Shown here piece after piece: positions 24,144 through 33,054 of a stretch of DNA of 64,000 bases. The first letter of the stretch is position 1, and the number at the start of each line of letters is the position of its first letter. A program made the position numbers and the translations under genes. The notes beneath the pieces are model-generated. The model ran no database searches. It saw nothing but the letters and a program-made list of their open reading frames with translations, and was not told the DNA's origin. Location: NCBI GenBank assembly GCA_041446545.1, contig JBGOEJ010000001.1:310001-374000 (forward strand). Reading direction: 5' to 3'. This stretch comes from Fervidibacter canadensis. GTDB lineage: Bacteria; Armatimonadota; Fervidibacteria; Fervidibacterales; Fervidibacteraceae.

Positions 24144-25201
24144 AGCGACCCATTCTGACGCGACGCAGGAAAAAACAACTCATCCCGCCTTCGTGGCGTC
24201 TCTGGTTGGAGAAGCGATGGCAACTTCTTCGGGGACAATGGTGGTTTCACCTTGGCGCTTTTGCCCTCTGGCGGGGACGCTACCAAAAAGCGGCTCAATG
24301 GTTGGAAAAAGCCCTTGCCCTCTTGGGGGAGAACGCTTTCCTGCGGATGCAATTGGCGTGGGCGCATTGGCATTTGGGGCATCCCGTTACCGCTCGTTTC
24401 CATGCTTTGCGAGCGACGGAGCAAATGCCCTCCCATGCCCCAGCGTGGGTGTTTGCGGGCAAAGTGTTGGCGTTGCGGGGCAAATGGAGCGAAGCCGAAC
24501 GCGCCCTTCGTCAAGCGTTGCTCCTTGCGCCCGACAATTTTGTCGCCGGCAGTTGGCTGGCACTGGTGCTCTTTCAAACGCAGCGACCTCAGGAAGCCTT
24601 AAACCTTTTGCGTCGCCTGCCTGTCGTGGATGACGCCTACCTTCAAGCCCGATTGGTCTTGCACTTGGAGCGGTTAGTTTCTGAACGAGGTGAACGGGGG
24701 GAGTTGTTCCTTCCGCCTCCGCCTCGGTGGGCTCAATGGATGGGGTTGAAAAGGGTTCTCGGCTGGCTTTGTCGTTGGCGGGGTGAACGGCTGTTGGAGG
24801 ATGGGGCTTGGGATGCTGCCGCCCGCTGGCTGTATTGGGCAAGTTCCTTGCGCCCCCATGACCTTTGGGCTCGTCTCCATTTAGCGATTGCCCTGATAGA
24901 AGGCGGTCACCTTCGCCAAGCGGAGCAACTCATCGCTGCCATCCCTGCGGAAACGCCTGAAGGGCGTTTGCTCTTGGCTATCCTTTGGGCACGCCAGCGA
25001 CGCCCGATGGAAGCCCTCGCTGCCCTTAACCGTTGCGACCCCCAACATCCTCTTGTCCGCTACTACACCGCCTTGGCTTGGCACTGGTTGGGGGAAACCG
25101 AACGAGCCTGCATTAGTTACCTTGAGCCCCTTTACCGTGAAGACCCCGCCTCCTTACGGGTGCGCCTTAGCGAGTTGCTCCGTTGGCTCAACGAACCTTA
25201 G
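24128..25201 (+). CDS. Tetratricopeptide-repeat protein
   Basis: A 357-residue protein built of TPR-type helical repeats. Clear examples are GRYQKAAQWLEKALALL (about residue 55), GHPVTARFHALRATEQM (about 85) and GKWSEAERALRQALLL (about 118), and weaker ones follow around 260-340. The start is a choice between ATG 24128, with GGGGG before it, and ATG 24140, which overlaps the ceramidase-like stop as ATGA. No signal peptide. TPRs mediate protein-protein contacts; the partner is unknown. The end of the frame overlaps the convergent cobA-hemD gene by 14 bases. Confidence 0.78.
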   Translation: MSLPMKRPILTRRRKKQLIPPSWRLWLEKRWQLLRGQWWFHLGAFALWRGRYQKAAQWLEKALALLGENAFLRMQLAWAHWHLGHPVTARFHALRATEQMPSHAPAWVFAGKVLALRGKWSEAERALRQALLLAPDNFVAGSWLALVLFQTQRPQEALNLLRRLPVVDDAYLQARLVLHLERLVSERGERGELFLPPPPRWAQWMGLKRVLGWLCRWRGERLLEDGAWDAAARWLYWASSLRPHDLWARLHLAIALIEGGHLRQAEQLIAAIPAETPEGRLLLAILWARQRRPMEALAALNRCDPQHPLVRYYTALAWHWLGETERACISYLEPLYREDPASLRVRLSELLRWLNEP

Positions 25202-26756
25202 CCCGTGCCCAATCTGTAATCGCTTCCACTAACCCTTTCACCGTGTGCACTTCTGAGACGACGGATGGCTCAAAACCTCTTTGACGAATTGCCTGCTCTG
25301 TGACGGGACCGATGCAAGCGATGGCTGCCGTCGTCAAAAGGTGGCGGGCTCGTTCTTCCCCCAACACGGCGAAAAAGGCGTTCACCGCCGATGGGCTGGT
25401 GAAGGTGACGACATGGATGGGCTCTTTCAATACCGCCCTCAGATATTCTTCGGGCAACTCGTTAGGCACGGTGCGGTAGGCGTGAACTTCATCCACCCAT
25501 GCCCCCACTTCCCGCAAACGCTTCGCCAACACTTCCCGCGCTCCATGCGCCCTCCACAACAAAAACCGCTTTGCCCGCCCTCCTTCGCATTGGTTAGGCG
25601 CCCCGACCTTTTCCAAGACCGATTGCAACGCCTCTGCCAACCCTTCGTTGGTGTAATGCGTCGGCATCAAATCAGGTTGAATGCCCCATTGACGTAAGGC
25701 TTCTCCTGTCGCAGGACCGATGACCGCAAAACGCACTGACGCAAAAGCACGGGCATCTTTACCGTGTCGTTGCACCCGTTCAAAGAAAGTGCGCACCCCG
25801 TGCGTGCTGGTGAACACAATCCAATCGTAGCCGCCGTTCAGGGCACGCATAAGGGCAGCCTCTAAGGGCGCTTCATCGTCGGCAGGCACGATGCGGATGA
25901 GAGGCAACCGAACGGCTTCCGCCCCCAACTCTTCCAACTGGCTGGCGAGGGCTTCCGCTTGCTCTTCGGCGCGGGTGACGAGGAGGCGTTTGCCAAAGAG
26001 AGGTTTCCGTTCAAACCAAGCGATGCGCTCCCTCAAATGGACGACTTCACCGACGACCAAAACGGCAGGCGGTTGTGCCCCCATCTCTTGGGCTTTCTCT
26101 GGCAATTGCTTCAAGGGAGCGACGAGGGTTCTTTGGCGTGGTGTCGTCCCCCATTCAATCAACGCCGCTGGTGTTTCTGGGTCTTTTCCACCTTCCAACA
26201 ACTCGGCGACAACCCTCCGCAACTCACCGACCGCCATCAAAAGGACAACCGTTTCCGCTTTCGCTAATTGACGGACATTGGCGGATGCCCCTTCCTCTGT
26301 CCCGTGCCCGACACCGACAGCAAAACTGGATGCATAGCGCCGATCCGTCAGCGGGATGCCTGCATAAGCGGGGACAGCAAAAACGGAACTGATGCCTGGC
26401 ACGATTTCAAAGGGGATGCCTGCTGCCGCTAATGCCTCCGCCTCTTCCGCACCCCGACCAAAGATGAATGGGTCACCATTTTTCAACCGCACCACTTTTT
26501 TGCCTTCACGGGCTTTCGCAATCAACAAGGCATTGATGGCGTCTTGAGCCACTTTCACCCCGCCAGGATTTTTGCCTGCGTAGATGAGTTCCGCCTCAGG
26601 GCGAACCAGCGACAAGATGGACGGCGTGAGCAAGCGGTCATAGACGATCACTTCCGCTTGCTCCAACACCTCTTTCGCTCTCAGCGTCAGCAGGCGGACA
26701 TCGCCAGGTCCAGCGCCTACGATCCAGACGAAGCCGTTTGTCATTTCCCTCACCAT
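25188..26756 (-). CDS. cobA-hemD: Uroporphyrinogen-III C-methyltransferase / uroporphyrinogen-III synthase fusion
   Basis: A 522-residue fusion. Residues about 8-245 are the SAM-dependent methyltransferase CobA/SUMT (VWIVGAGPGDVRLLTLRA, VYDRLL, VRLKNGDPFIFGRGAEEA) that makes precorrin-2 from uroporphyrinogen III. Residues about 255-522 are HemD (LLVTRAEEQAEALASQLEEL, VFTSTHGVRTFFER, TPTHYTNEGL-type end), which closes hydroxymethylbilane to uroporphyrinogen III. Such fusions supply siroheme, heme d1 or cobalamin routes. No other tetrapyrrole gene is nearby. The ATG at 26756 has only a weak ribosome site, and an in-frame ATG at 26744 is possible. Confidence 0.93.
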   Translation of the reverse strand: MVREMTNGFVWIVGAGPGDVRLLTLRAKEVLEQAEVIVYDRLLTPSILSLVRPEAELIYAGKNPGGVKVAQDAINALLIAKAREGKKVVRLKNGDPFIFGRGAEEAEALAAAGIPFEIVPGISSVFAVPAYAGIPLTDRRYASSFAVGVGHGTEEGASANVRQLAKAETVVLLMAVGELRRVVAELLEGGKDPETPAALIEWGTTPRQRTLVAPLKQLPEKAQEMGAQPPAVLVVGEVVHLRERIAWFERKPLFGKRLLVTRAEEQAEALASQLEELGAEAVRLPLIRIVPADDEAPLEAALMRALNGGYDWIVFTSTHGVRTFFERVQRHGKDARAFASVRFAVIGPATGEALRQWGIQPDLMPTHYTNEGLAEALQSVLEKVGAPNQCEGGRAKRFLLWRAHGAREVLAKRLREVGAWVDEVHAYRTVPNELPEEYLRAVLKEPIHVVTFTSPSAVNAFFAVLGEERARHLLTTAAIACIGPVTEQAIRQRGFEPSVVSEVHTVKGLVEAITDWARAKVR

Positions 26757-26922
26757 GCAAAGAATGCCACACCCTTTCCCCTCTCAAAGCGGGTCAGACC
26801 CTATGGGGTGAGAGTGGCATCGGCGTTGGATTGGCGAAAAAATCAGCGCCAGCGAAAAGGCGCAAATGAAAGGGTCGGGTTGATTTCCGACGCCCTATCC
26901 GCCGCAAAGGAGGTTGACGAAG
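26757..26922. other. Divergent intergenic region
   Basis: 166 bases between cobA-hemD (minus) and the SDR gene (plus). It holds an imperfect inverted repeat (CTCTCAAAG and GGGTGAGAG around 26783 and 26809). No recognised riboswitch. Confidence 0.3.
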
Positions 26923-27747
26923 ATGACGGGGGAACATTTGGCGGGCAAAGTCGCCATCGTCACGGGTTCGGGGCGGGGCATCGGGAAGGCAATTGCCTTG
27001 CGGCTGGCGAAAGGGGGCGCTGATGTCGTCGTCCACGATGAAAACGAGGAAGCGCCCAGCAAGTTCGGCGAGAGCAAAAGTTTGGAGGAAGTCGCCGAGC
27101 AGGTGCGGGCGATGGGGCGACGGACGATGGCGCTCTTCGGCGATTTAACCCGACCCGAAAATTGTCACCAAATCACTGAAGCGGTGCTGGCGGAGTTTGG
27201 GCACATTGACATCTTAGTCAACAATGCAGGGGGCGACATCGGGGCAAGAGGCGAAAAACCTGAGCCCAATGACCTGTTCATCGCTGAAGACGACTTGCAC
27301 GCCGTCATCGGGCGCAACTTGATGACGACACTGAACATGTGCCGAGCCGTCGTGCCTGCCATGATACGGCAAGGCTCAGGCAAAATCGTCAACATTGCGT
27401 CTATCGCTGCCCTTATTGGCATCCCACGAGAGATCGCATACGCCACTGCCAAAGCAGGTGTCGTGCAGTTGACGAGGTGTTTGGCGGCGATGTTGCGCCC
27501 TTACGGCATCACTGTCAACGCCGTCGCGCCGGGCAACACGCTGACGGGACGATTTTTAGCGACCCTGCGGCAGCGGGGTTTAACAGAAGAGCAAATCCGA
27601 CCCAAGAGCCGATTGGAGCGATTTGCCGAGCCTGATGACATCGCCAAAGTCGTGGAATTTTTCGCCAGCGACTGGTCAGATTTTGTGACGGGGCAGATTT
27701 TGGTCGTGGACGGAGGCGCATCGGTCGGACGAGGCGTCACCACCTGA
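26923..27747 (+). CDS. Short-chain dehydrogenase/reductase
   Basis: A 274-residue SDR with the cofactor site VTGSGRGIGKAIA (residues about 13-25), NNAGGDIGARGE (about 91), catalytic S in NIASIAALIG and the YATAK motif (YxxxK, about 170). It is a NAD(P)-dependent oxidoreductase of unknown substrate. AAAGGAGG precedes the ATG at 26923; an in-frame TTG three codons earlier is less likely. The next gene, a sugar isomerase, begins 26 bases after the stop and the following OYE-like gene is nearby, suggesting an operon for sugar or carbonyl metabolism. Confidence 0.9.
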   Translation: MTGEHLAGKVAIVTGSGRGIGKAIALRLAKGGADVVVHDENEEAPSKFGESKSLEEVAEQVRAMGRRTMALFGDLTRPENCHQITEAVLAEFGHIDILVNNAGGDIGARGEKPEPNDLFIAEDDLHAVIGRNLMTTLNMCRAVVPAMIRQGSGKIVNIASIAALIGIPREIAYATAKAGVVQLTRCLAAMLRPYGITVNAVAPGNTLTGRFLATLRQRGLTEEQIRPKSRLERFAEPDDIAKVVEFFASDWSDFVTGQILVVDGGASVGRGVTT

Positions 27748-27773
27748 AAACCTTTCAAGAGAGGTGAGCACCG

Positions 27774-28583
27774 ATGCGGTTGGCGTTCATGACTTGGGCT
27801 TGCCCTGATTGGGCAGTGGAGGAAATCGTGAAGGCGGCGAAACGCTACGGTTATGAGGGCGTGGAGTTTCGCCTTTCTATCGGGCATCGGCATGGCGTGG
27901 AAGTAGACATGAGTGAGGAGCGCAAACTGTTCGTGCGACGGTTGTTCAAAGACGAAGGCATTCAAATTTGCTGCCTCGCCAGTGGGGTGCGGTTTTCATC
28001 GGCAGATGCGACGGAACGGGAACGGATGATCGCACAGGCAAAGGCAGAAATTGAGTTGGCAGCCGATTTGGATTGCCCTTGCGTTCGGGTTTTCGGGGGC
28101 GGTTTGCCCAAAGGCGTGGCGCGTTCGGAAGCGCACCGCTACATCGCCGATTGCCTTCGGCAACTGGGCGAGTTTGCTCAAACGCATGGCGTCTTCGTCT
28201 GCTTGGAAACCCACGATGCTTTCAGCAAGGGCGAATATGCGGCGGAAGTGGTGCGGTTGGCAAATCACCCGCAAGTCGGCATCGTCTGGGACATCCGCCA
28301 TCCTTTGGCGCAAGGCGAAACGATGCGGGAAGCCTTTGAGCATGTCAAGCCCTTCGTTCGGCACTGTCACATCGGCGACCGAAAGAAGGTGGACGGTCAA
28401 TGGCAGTTCGTCCAGATCGGGGATGGCGAAATCCCTGTCGGTGAAGCCATTGCCTTGCTGCGTTCCATCGGTTACAGCGGCTTTTTGTCCTTTGAGCCAG
28501 AAGGATATGGCGAGTTGGATGCCGAGGCGCTTTTGAGCGAGTATGGGAAGCGGATGCGGGCATTGATGGAAGGGCAGTTTTAA
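27774..28583 (+). CDS. Sugar phosphate isomerase/epimerase (xylose isomerase-like TIM barrel)
   Basis: A 269-residue AP endonuclease 2-type TIM barrel. Motifs include MTWACPDWAVEEIVKAAK, GYEGVEFRL, VRVFGGGLPKG, VCLETHDAFSKG and HIGDRK, with metal-binding E, D, H and E positions typical of the family. Relatives epimerise or isomerise sugars and inositols; the substrate is not known. GAGGTG lies before the ATG at 27774. It sits between the SDR and the flavin oxidoreductase. Confidence 0.85.
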   Translation: MRLAFMTWACPDWAVEEIVKAAKRYGYEGVEFRLSIGHRHGVEVDMSEERKLFVRRLFKDEGIQICCLASGVRFSSADATERERMIAQAKAEIELAADLDCPCVRVFGGGLPKGVARSEAHRYIADCLRQLGEFAQTHGVFVCLETHDAFSKGEYAAEVVRLANHPQVGIVWDIRHPLAQGETMREAFEHVKPFVRHCHIGDRKKVDGQWQFVQIGDGEIPVGEAIALLRSIGYSGFLSFEPEGYGELDAEALLSEYGKRMRALMEGQF

Positions 28584-28585
28584 GA

Positions 28586-28632
28586 GCGGCATGAGCCGCA
28601 CGAACTGTTAAAGTGGCTATTAGCCACGACGC
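28586..28632. repeat. Dispersed palindromic repeat, type B, with an adjacent hairpin
   Basis: Just after the isomerase stop, GCGGCATGAGCCGC (28586-28599) forms one hairpin and GTGGCTATTAGCCAC followed by GACGC (28613-28632) another. The second is a variant of 41477-41496 (GTGGCTATCAGCCATGACGC). Confidence 0.6.
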
Positions 28633-28666
28633 TCTAAGAGCCAGCCGAGGGAAGGAGCGAACAACG

Positions 28667-30064
28667 ATGCCCTTCTTTCGCTATCGCCAATTAGACGACT
28701 TGATTGCCGAGGTGGAACGATTGGGGCTAAGTGGGCAAATTCAATTCGCCGACACCGTTCGGGAGTTGTTAAAGCCCGTTCGGGTTGGGCATCGGCAGTT
28801 GTGGAATGCGCTGGGCTACCACCCGATGGAAGGGTGCGACGGGACGACGGAGGGGCGACCGAGCGCGTTGACTTGGCGGCGTTACGAACGCTTTGCGATG
28901 GGCGGCGGCGCGCTGATTTGGTTTGAGGCGACAGCGGTTTTGCCCGAAGGGCGCGCTAATCGCCGCCAACTTTGCTTGAGTGAGGCGACGGCGAAAGATT
29001 TGGAAGCGCTCCTTCAACGGGTGCGGCGGTTGCATCGGGAAGTTTTTGGAGAAGAGCGGATTCTCTGCGGTCTTCAGTTAACCCATTCGGGTCGCTACTG
29101 CTTTGAGCGTCCCATCATCGCCTATCACGACCCTGCATTGGACAAAAAGCGCGCCATCCCGCCCGACTATCCCGTCATCAGTGACGCCGAATTGGAGCGC
29201 TTGCAAGAGGCCTTCGTGCGAGCGGCGAAGTTGGCTTGGCAAATCGGGTTTGATTTCGTGGACATCAAGCAGTGTCATCGCTACCTGCTCAGCGAACTGC
29301 TGGCTGCCAAGACAAGGGATGGCAAATATGGCGGCAGTTTGGAAAACCGAACGAGATTTGCCCGTGAGGTGCTCCAACGCATCCGCGAGGAAGTGGGCGA
29401 TGGGTTGATTTTGGCGACGAGGTTGAATGTCTACGACGGACCCGCCTTTGAGGCGTCGGGCAAGCCGATGGAGTATCCTCGCCCGTTTGTTTACGGTTTT
29501 GGTTGTGACGAGGGAGACCCGCTGCGGATGGATTTGAGCGAGCCAATAGAGTGGGCAAAAGAATTAGTGCGTTTGGGCGTTCGGCTGATCAATGTGAGCA
29601 TGGGCAACCCATATGCCAACCCGCACATCGGACGCCCTTTTGATAAACCGCCTGTGGACGGTTATGAGTCGCCAGAGCATCCGTTGGTCGGAGTCGCTCG
29701 CCATTTTATGGCGACGGCGGCTATCAAAGAGGCAGTCGGCGACCATGCTGCCGTCGTCGGGACGGGCTACAGTTTTTTGCGCCAATTTTTGGCATCAGCG
29801 GGGGAGGCGAACAAGCGGGCGGGACGAGTGGATATCGTGGCGGTCGGTCGTGGCGCTCTCGCTTACCCTGACTATGCCCGCGATTTGCTGGAGCATGGCG
29901 AAATGCGCGTGAACAAGGTTTGTTTGGCAGTCAGTTTTTGCACGACGCTGATGCGCACCAAAGACCACCCCCTTCAACAGATGCCGACAGGATGTGTGCC
30001 TCGTGACCCAATTTACGCCGAATTGTTTCGGCAACTCGTGCGCGGAAGGGGGGAACTTCGTTGA
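28667..30064 (+). CDS. NADH:flavin oxidoreductase, old yellow enzyme family
   Basis: A 465-residue flavoprotein with the OYE TIM barrel: VFGEERILCGLQLTHSGRY with the substrate-binding H, and later VDIKQCHRYLLSELLA and TRDGKYGGSLENRTRF, which bind FMN. Lengths over 450 resemble dienoyl-CoA reductase-like members but the C-terminal part here has only scattered cysteines (NKVCLAVSFCTTLM, PTGCVPRD) and no flavin-binding second domain. FMN-dependent reduction of an enone is inferred. GGAAGGAG precedes the ATG at 28667. Its stop overlaps the peptidase gene start as TTGA. Confidence 0.87.
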   Translation: MPFFRYRQLDDLIAEVERLGLSGQIQFADTVRELLKPVRVGHRQLWNALGYHPMEGCDGTTEGRPSALTWRRYERFAMGGGALIWFEATAVLPEGRANRRQLCLSEATAKDLEALLQRVRRLHREVFGEERILCGLQLTHSGRYCFERPIIAYHDPALDKKRAIPPDYPVISDAELERLQEAFVRAAKLAWQIGFDFVDIKQCHRYLLSELLAAKTRDGKYGGSLENRTRFAREVLQRIREEVGDGLILATRLNVYDGPAFEASGKPMEYPRPFVYGFGCDEGDPLRMDLSEPIEWAKELVRLGVRLINVSMGNPYANPHIGRPFDKPPVDGYESPEHPLVGVARHFMATAAIKEAVGDHAAVVGTGYSFLRQFLASAGEANKRAGRVDIVAVGRGALAYPDYARDLLEHGEMRVNKVCLAVSFCTTLMRTKDHPLQQMPTGCVPRDPIYAELFRQLVRGRGELR

Positions 30065-31158
30065 CCCTTGAGCAGAGCCTCCGTGAATTGCTTCGGGTTC
30101 TGGTGGAGACGCCAACGCCGACGGGCAACGAGACAGCACTTTTCCCCTTCCTGACCGACTGGCTGCAGGCGCATGGCTTTGAAGTGACGGAGCAGGAAGT
30201 GACAGAACGCCATCCGTTGACACCGCCGGGCGAATACCGAAACTTGTTGGCAAAGCGGGGCGAAAGCCGTCTTCTCATCACGGCACATTTGGACACCTTT
30301 CCTGCTTACTCCCATCCCCAACCCTACACCCTGCGGGAGGAAAACGGTCGGCTTATCGGACGGGGCGTCGTAGATGTCAAGGGGCAAATCGCCGCGTTGC
30401 TGTTGGCGATAGAGCAAACGGACGCACCATGTCAATTGGCGTTCGTGTGCGATGAGGAGCGAGGTGGGACGGGTTCACGCTCACTGCAAGTGGACGCCGA
30501 CGCTGCCATCGTGTTAGAGCCGACAGAGTTGCGACCTGTCGTCGCCCATGCGGGGGCGGTGGAAGCGACGGTGACCTTTTTTGGCAAGGCGGCACATGGC
30601 TCCGTCCCTCATGCGGGCGACAGCGCCTTAGAGAAAGCCATCGCCTTTTTGGATGCGTTGAAAACCCACCCTCTCATCGCCGACCAACGCCACCCCCTTT
30701 TTGAGCGGGCGCCACTGGTCACGGTCGGACGGTTGGAAGCGGGGACGGAAGCGATGGTCGTGCCTAACCGAGCCGTCGTCAACTTGGACATTCGCGTCCT
30801 GCCTGGCTATTCCGCTCATGCTGTCGCTGAGTTGCTGCGGGATTTTGCAGGGCGCTTCAAGGCGGAGTTGCGATTGGACGATGTGGCGGAACCCGTCGTT
30901 CTGGACGAAAGCAACCGCATCGTGACATTGACACAGGCTGTCATCGCAAAAGTCACGGGTAAAGAAGCAGCGGTGGCGGGCTACTTCAGTTGGACGGACG
31001 CCGTGAATTTGCTGGAGCAAGGCATCCCTGCCATCGTTTTGGGGGCGGGTTCTTTGGGGGTCGCCCATTCGGACGAAGAATGGGTGATGACAAACGACTT
31101 GTTGACGCTTTCGCAAATCCTTGTGGCGCTCATAGAAAGTTGGCACGAAGGCACATAA
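30061..31158 (+). CDS. M20-family metallopeptidase (ArgE/DapE/LysK-like)
   Basis: A 365-residue M20 peptidase. Visible zinc ligands and catalytic residues are TAHLDTFPAY (H and D), GRGVVDVKGQ (D), VCDEERGGTGS (EE), VLEPTEL (E) and the closing VAHSDEEW (H), with a dimerisation domain in between (AHAGAVEATVTFFGKAAHGS). Members deacylate or hydrolyse N-acylated amino acids or dipeptides; the substrate is not certain. The TTG at 30061 overlaps the OYE stop (TTGA), so the pair is coupled. The gene is convergent with mazG. Confidence 0.86.
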   Translation: MTLEQSLRELLRVLVETPTPTGNETALFPFLTDWLQAHGFEVTEQEVTERHPLTPPGEYRNLLAKRGESRLLITAHLDTFPAYSHPQPYTLREENGRLIGRGVVDVKGQIAALLLAIEQTDAPCQLAFVCDEERGGTGSRSLQVDADAAIVLEPTELRPVVAHAGAVEATVTFFGKAAHGSVPHAGDSALEKAIAFLDALKTHPLIADQRHPLFERAPLVTVGRLEAGTEAMVVPNRAVVNLDIRVLPGYSAHAVAELLRDFAGRFKAELRLDDVAEPVVLDESNRIVTLTQAVIAKVTGKEAAVAGYFSWTDAVNLLEQGIPAIVLGAGSLGVAHSDEEWVMTNDLLTLSQILVALIESWHEGT

Positions 31159-31176
31159 CGCCCTTTCTTCCGTCCC

Positions 31177-31974
31177 TCATCTTTCCTCCCGCTTCGTCGC
31201 TTCCCAAAGGGCATCCATTTCCGTTAGTGACATTTGCGACAGGTCTTTGCCCTGCTTTCGGGCGAGGGCTTCTATGGCTTGGAAGCGGCGGACGAATTTT
31301 CGGACGGCATCACGCAAAGCGTCTTCGGCGTGGATGCCCGCCAATCGGGCGACATTGACGGCGGCGAAAAGCAAATCGCCGATTTCTTCGGCTAACCGCT
31401 CCTTGGGCGCCTCGGTTTGCAGCAAGGCTTCCACTTCGGCGACTTCTTCCTTGAGTTTCTGCAAGGCGGGCAGAGGGTCAGACCAATCAAAACCGACTTG
31501 GGCGGCGCGTTTTTGGGCGTGATGGGCGAGCATCAAAGCGGGCAATGACCACGCTAAGCCGTCCATCAGCGAGCCATTTTTCTGGAGCACCTGCGCCTTC
31601 AGTCGCTCCCATTGAGCAAGGGCTTGTTCGGGGGTTTCCAAGCGTTTTTCACCGAAGACATGGGGATGACGCTCAACGAGTTTGTCGGTAAGGTGGCGGA
31701 TGACATCGGCTAAATCAAAAGCGCCTCGTTCCTTTGCCATCTGGGCATGGAAGACGACTTGTAAGAGCAAATCGCCCAACTCCTCCCGCAACTTGGTGTC
31801 GTCGCCCTCTTCAATGGCGCTGGCGACCTCGTAGGCTTCCTCAATGGTGTTGCGCTTGATGCTTTGATGCGTTTGAGCGCGGTCCCAAGGGCAACCGTTG
31901 GGACCGCGCAGCGTCGCCATGATGGTTGCGAGGCGCTCAAAGAGGTCACCCAGTTTCGGCGGTTCGTTCATCAT
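31177..31974 (-). CDS. mazG: MazG nucleoside triphosphate pyrophosphohydrolase
   Basis: A 265-residue MazG, the usual length for the two-domain form. The N-terminal domain has LRGPNGCPWDRAQTHQS and the EEAYEVASAIEE metal-binding helix; the C-terminal domain repeats a similar pattern (EEVAEVEALLQTEAPKE, EEIGDLLFAAVNVARLAG). It hydrolyses (d)NTPs to monophosphates, cleaning non-canonical nucleotides. It is the last gene of the minus-strand run from mnmA, 16 bases after the SurA-like gene. Confidence 0.94.
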   Translation of the reverse strand: MMNEPPKLGDLFERLATIMATLRGPNGCPWDRAQTHQSIKRNTIEEAYEVASAIEEGDDTKLREELGDLLLQVVFHAQMAKERGAFDLADVIRHLTDKLVERHPHVFGEKRLETPEQALAQWERLKAQVLQKNGSLMDGLAWSLPALMLAHHAQKRAAQVGFDWSDPLPALQKLKEEVAEVEALLQTEAPKERLAEEIGDLLFAAVNVARLAGIHAEDALRDAVRKFVRRFQAIEALARKQGKDLSQMSLTEMDALWEATKREER

Positions 31975-31989
31975 CCCAACTCCTTTCCG

Positions 31990-33018
31990 TTAGCGGGAGG
32001 GTGGTTGCCCTTCGCGCAGGATGGACTCTTCCAACCGCTCCCCTTCTCGGCTGGGAGGGCGGGTGACGCTCGGAGGTTCGGCAGGAGGTTGGAAGGCGGC
32101 GGGGCTTTCCAGCAGCATTTGGGTGCGGATTTCGTCTTCCACGAACTTGAAGCGAGGGTCTTGGACGCTGACGGGATACTTTTGCATCAATTGGCGGAAG
32201 ATGACTTGGGGTGGCGGGGCAAATTGCTGGACGAACATGGCACGCACTTGCGGTTTGATGTCTTCGTAACGGGGGACGATGGGCGGGGTGCGTTGGACAA
32301 CCTTAACGAGCACCCAAAAGCGTCCTTCGGGAATTCGCTGCGGTCCGACGAGTTGTCCGGGAGGGGCTTGTGCCAGCAGTTTCAGCAGCGATGGCGGGAA
32401 ATGGGGGTCGTTGACAAGGGGAATGGTCACCAAACCTCGCTGGCTGCGCATGGTGGGATTGTTTTTGTAAAACTCGTAAGCCCGTTGGGCGATGTTTTCG
32501 CCTTTTTGGATCAGTTGCTTTTCTCGTAGCAAAGGTTGTTGGTTGGGGGCTTTAAAGATGTAGGCTTGCACCGTCGGCGGTTGGGCGAAGGCGAGTTTGT
32601 TGCGTTCGTAAAAATCCCGCAGTTGTTTCTCCGTCGGCTTGAGGGCTTTCTCCTGAAGGCGAAAGAGGATGAGGTTGAAGCGCAAATCGTCCAAGAAAGC
32701 ATCCTTGTCCAAGCCTTGACGGGCAAGATAGGCAAGGAACTGCTGCTCATCTTGAAAGCCCATTTGGCGGAGGGCGTTTTTGTATTCCCGCTCCACATCC
32801 TTGTCGCTGACGAGTTTCTCCTCCTCATTGGCTCTCAAGAGTAACTCCCGTTGAATAAGCCAACGCACGGCGGAGCGACCATAATAGCGCTCCAAGGTTT
32901 GCCAATAGGTGGCGCGATTGATGGTGCGTCCACCGACGGTCGCAACAGGTTGGCGGCTGGCACAACCGAGGAACGCAAGAAAGGCGACGAGGATAAGGGC
33001 AAACTGCCTCAGTTTCAC
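31990..33018 (-). CDS. SurA-like peptidyl-prolyl isomerase/chaperone lipoprotein
   Basis: A 342-residue exported protein with a lipoprotein signal: MKLRQFALILVAFLAFLGC, with the lipobox cysteine at residue 19. The N-terminal part resembles SurA_N (VGGRTINRATYWQ, IQRELLLRANEEEKLVSDKD), and the region after about residue 150 is a degenerate PPIC-type domain (FWVLVKVVQRTPP). It probably assists folding of exported proteins. Prolyl isomerase activity is unproven because the PPIC core is poorly conserved. It lies directly downstream of yebC. Confidence 0.8.
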   Translation of the reverse strand: MKLRQFALILVAFLAFLGCASRQPVATVGGRTINRATYWQTLERYYGRSAVRWLIQRELLLRANEEEKLVSDKDVEREYKNALRQMGFQDEQQFLAYLARQGLDKDAFLDDLRFNLILFRLQEKALKPTEKQLRDFYERNKLAFAQPPTVQAYIFKAPNQQPLLREKQLIQKGENIAQRAYEFYKNNPTMRSQRGLVTIPLVNDPHFPPSLLKLLAQAPPGQLVGPQRIPEGRFWVLVKVVQRTPPIVPRYEDIKPQVRAMFVQQFAPPPQVIFRQLMQKYPVSVQDPRFKFVEDEIRTQMLLESPAAFQPPAEPPSVTRPPSREGERLEESILREGQPPSR

Positions 33019-33054
33019 TGCCGCTCACCTCACTGGGTTGAAAGGCGTGGCTTG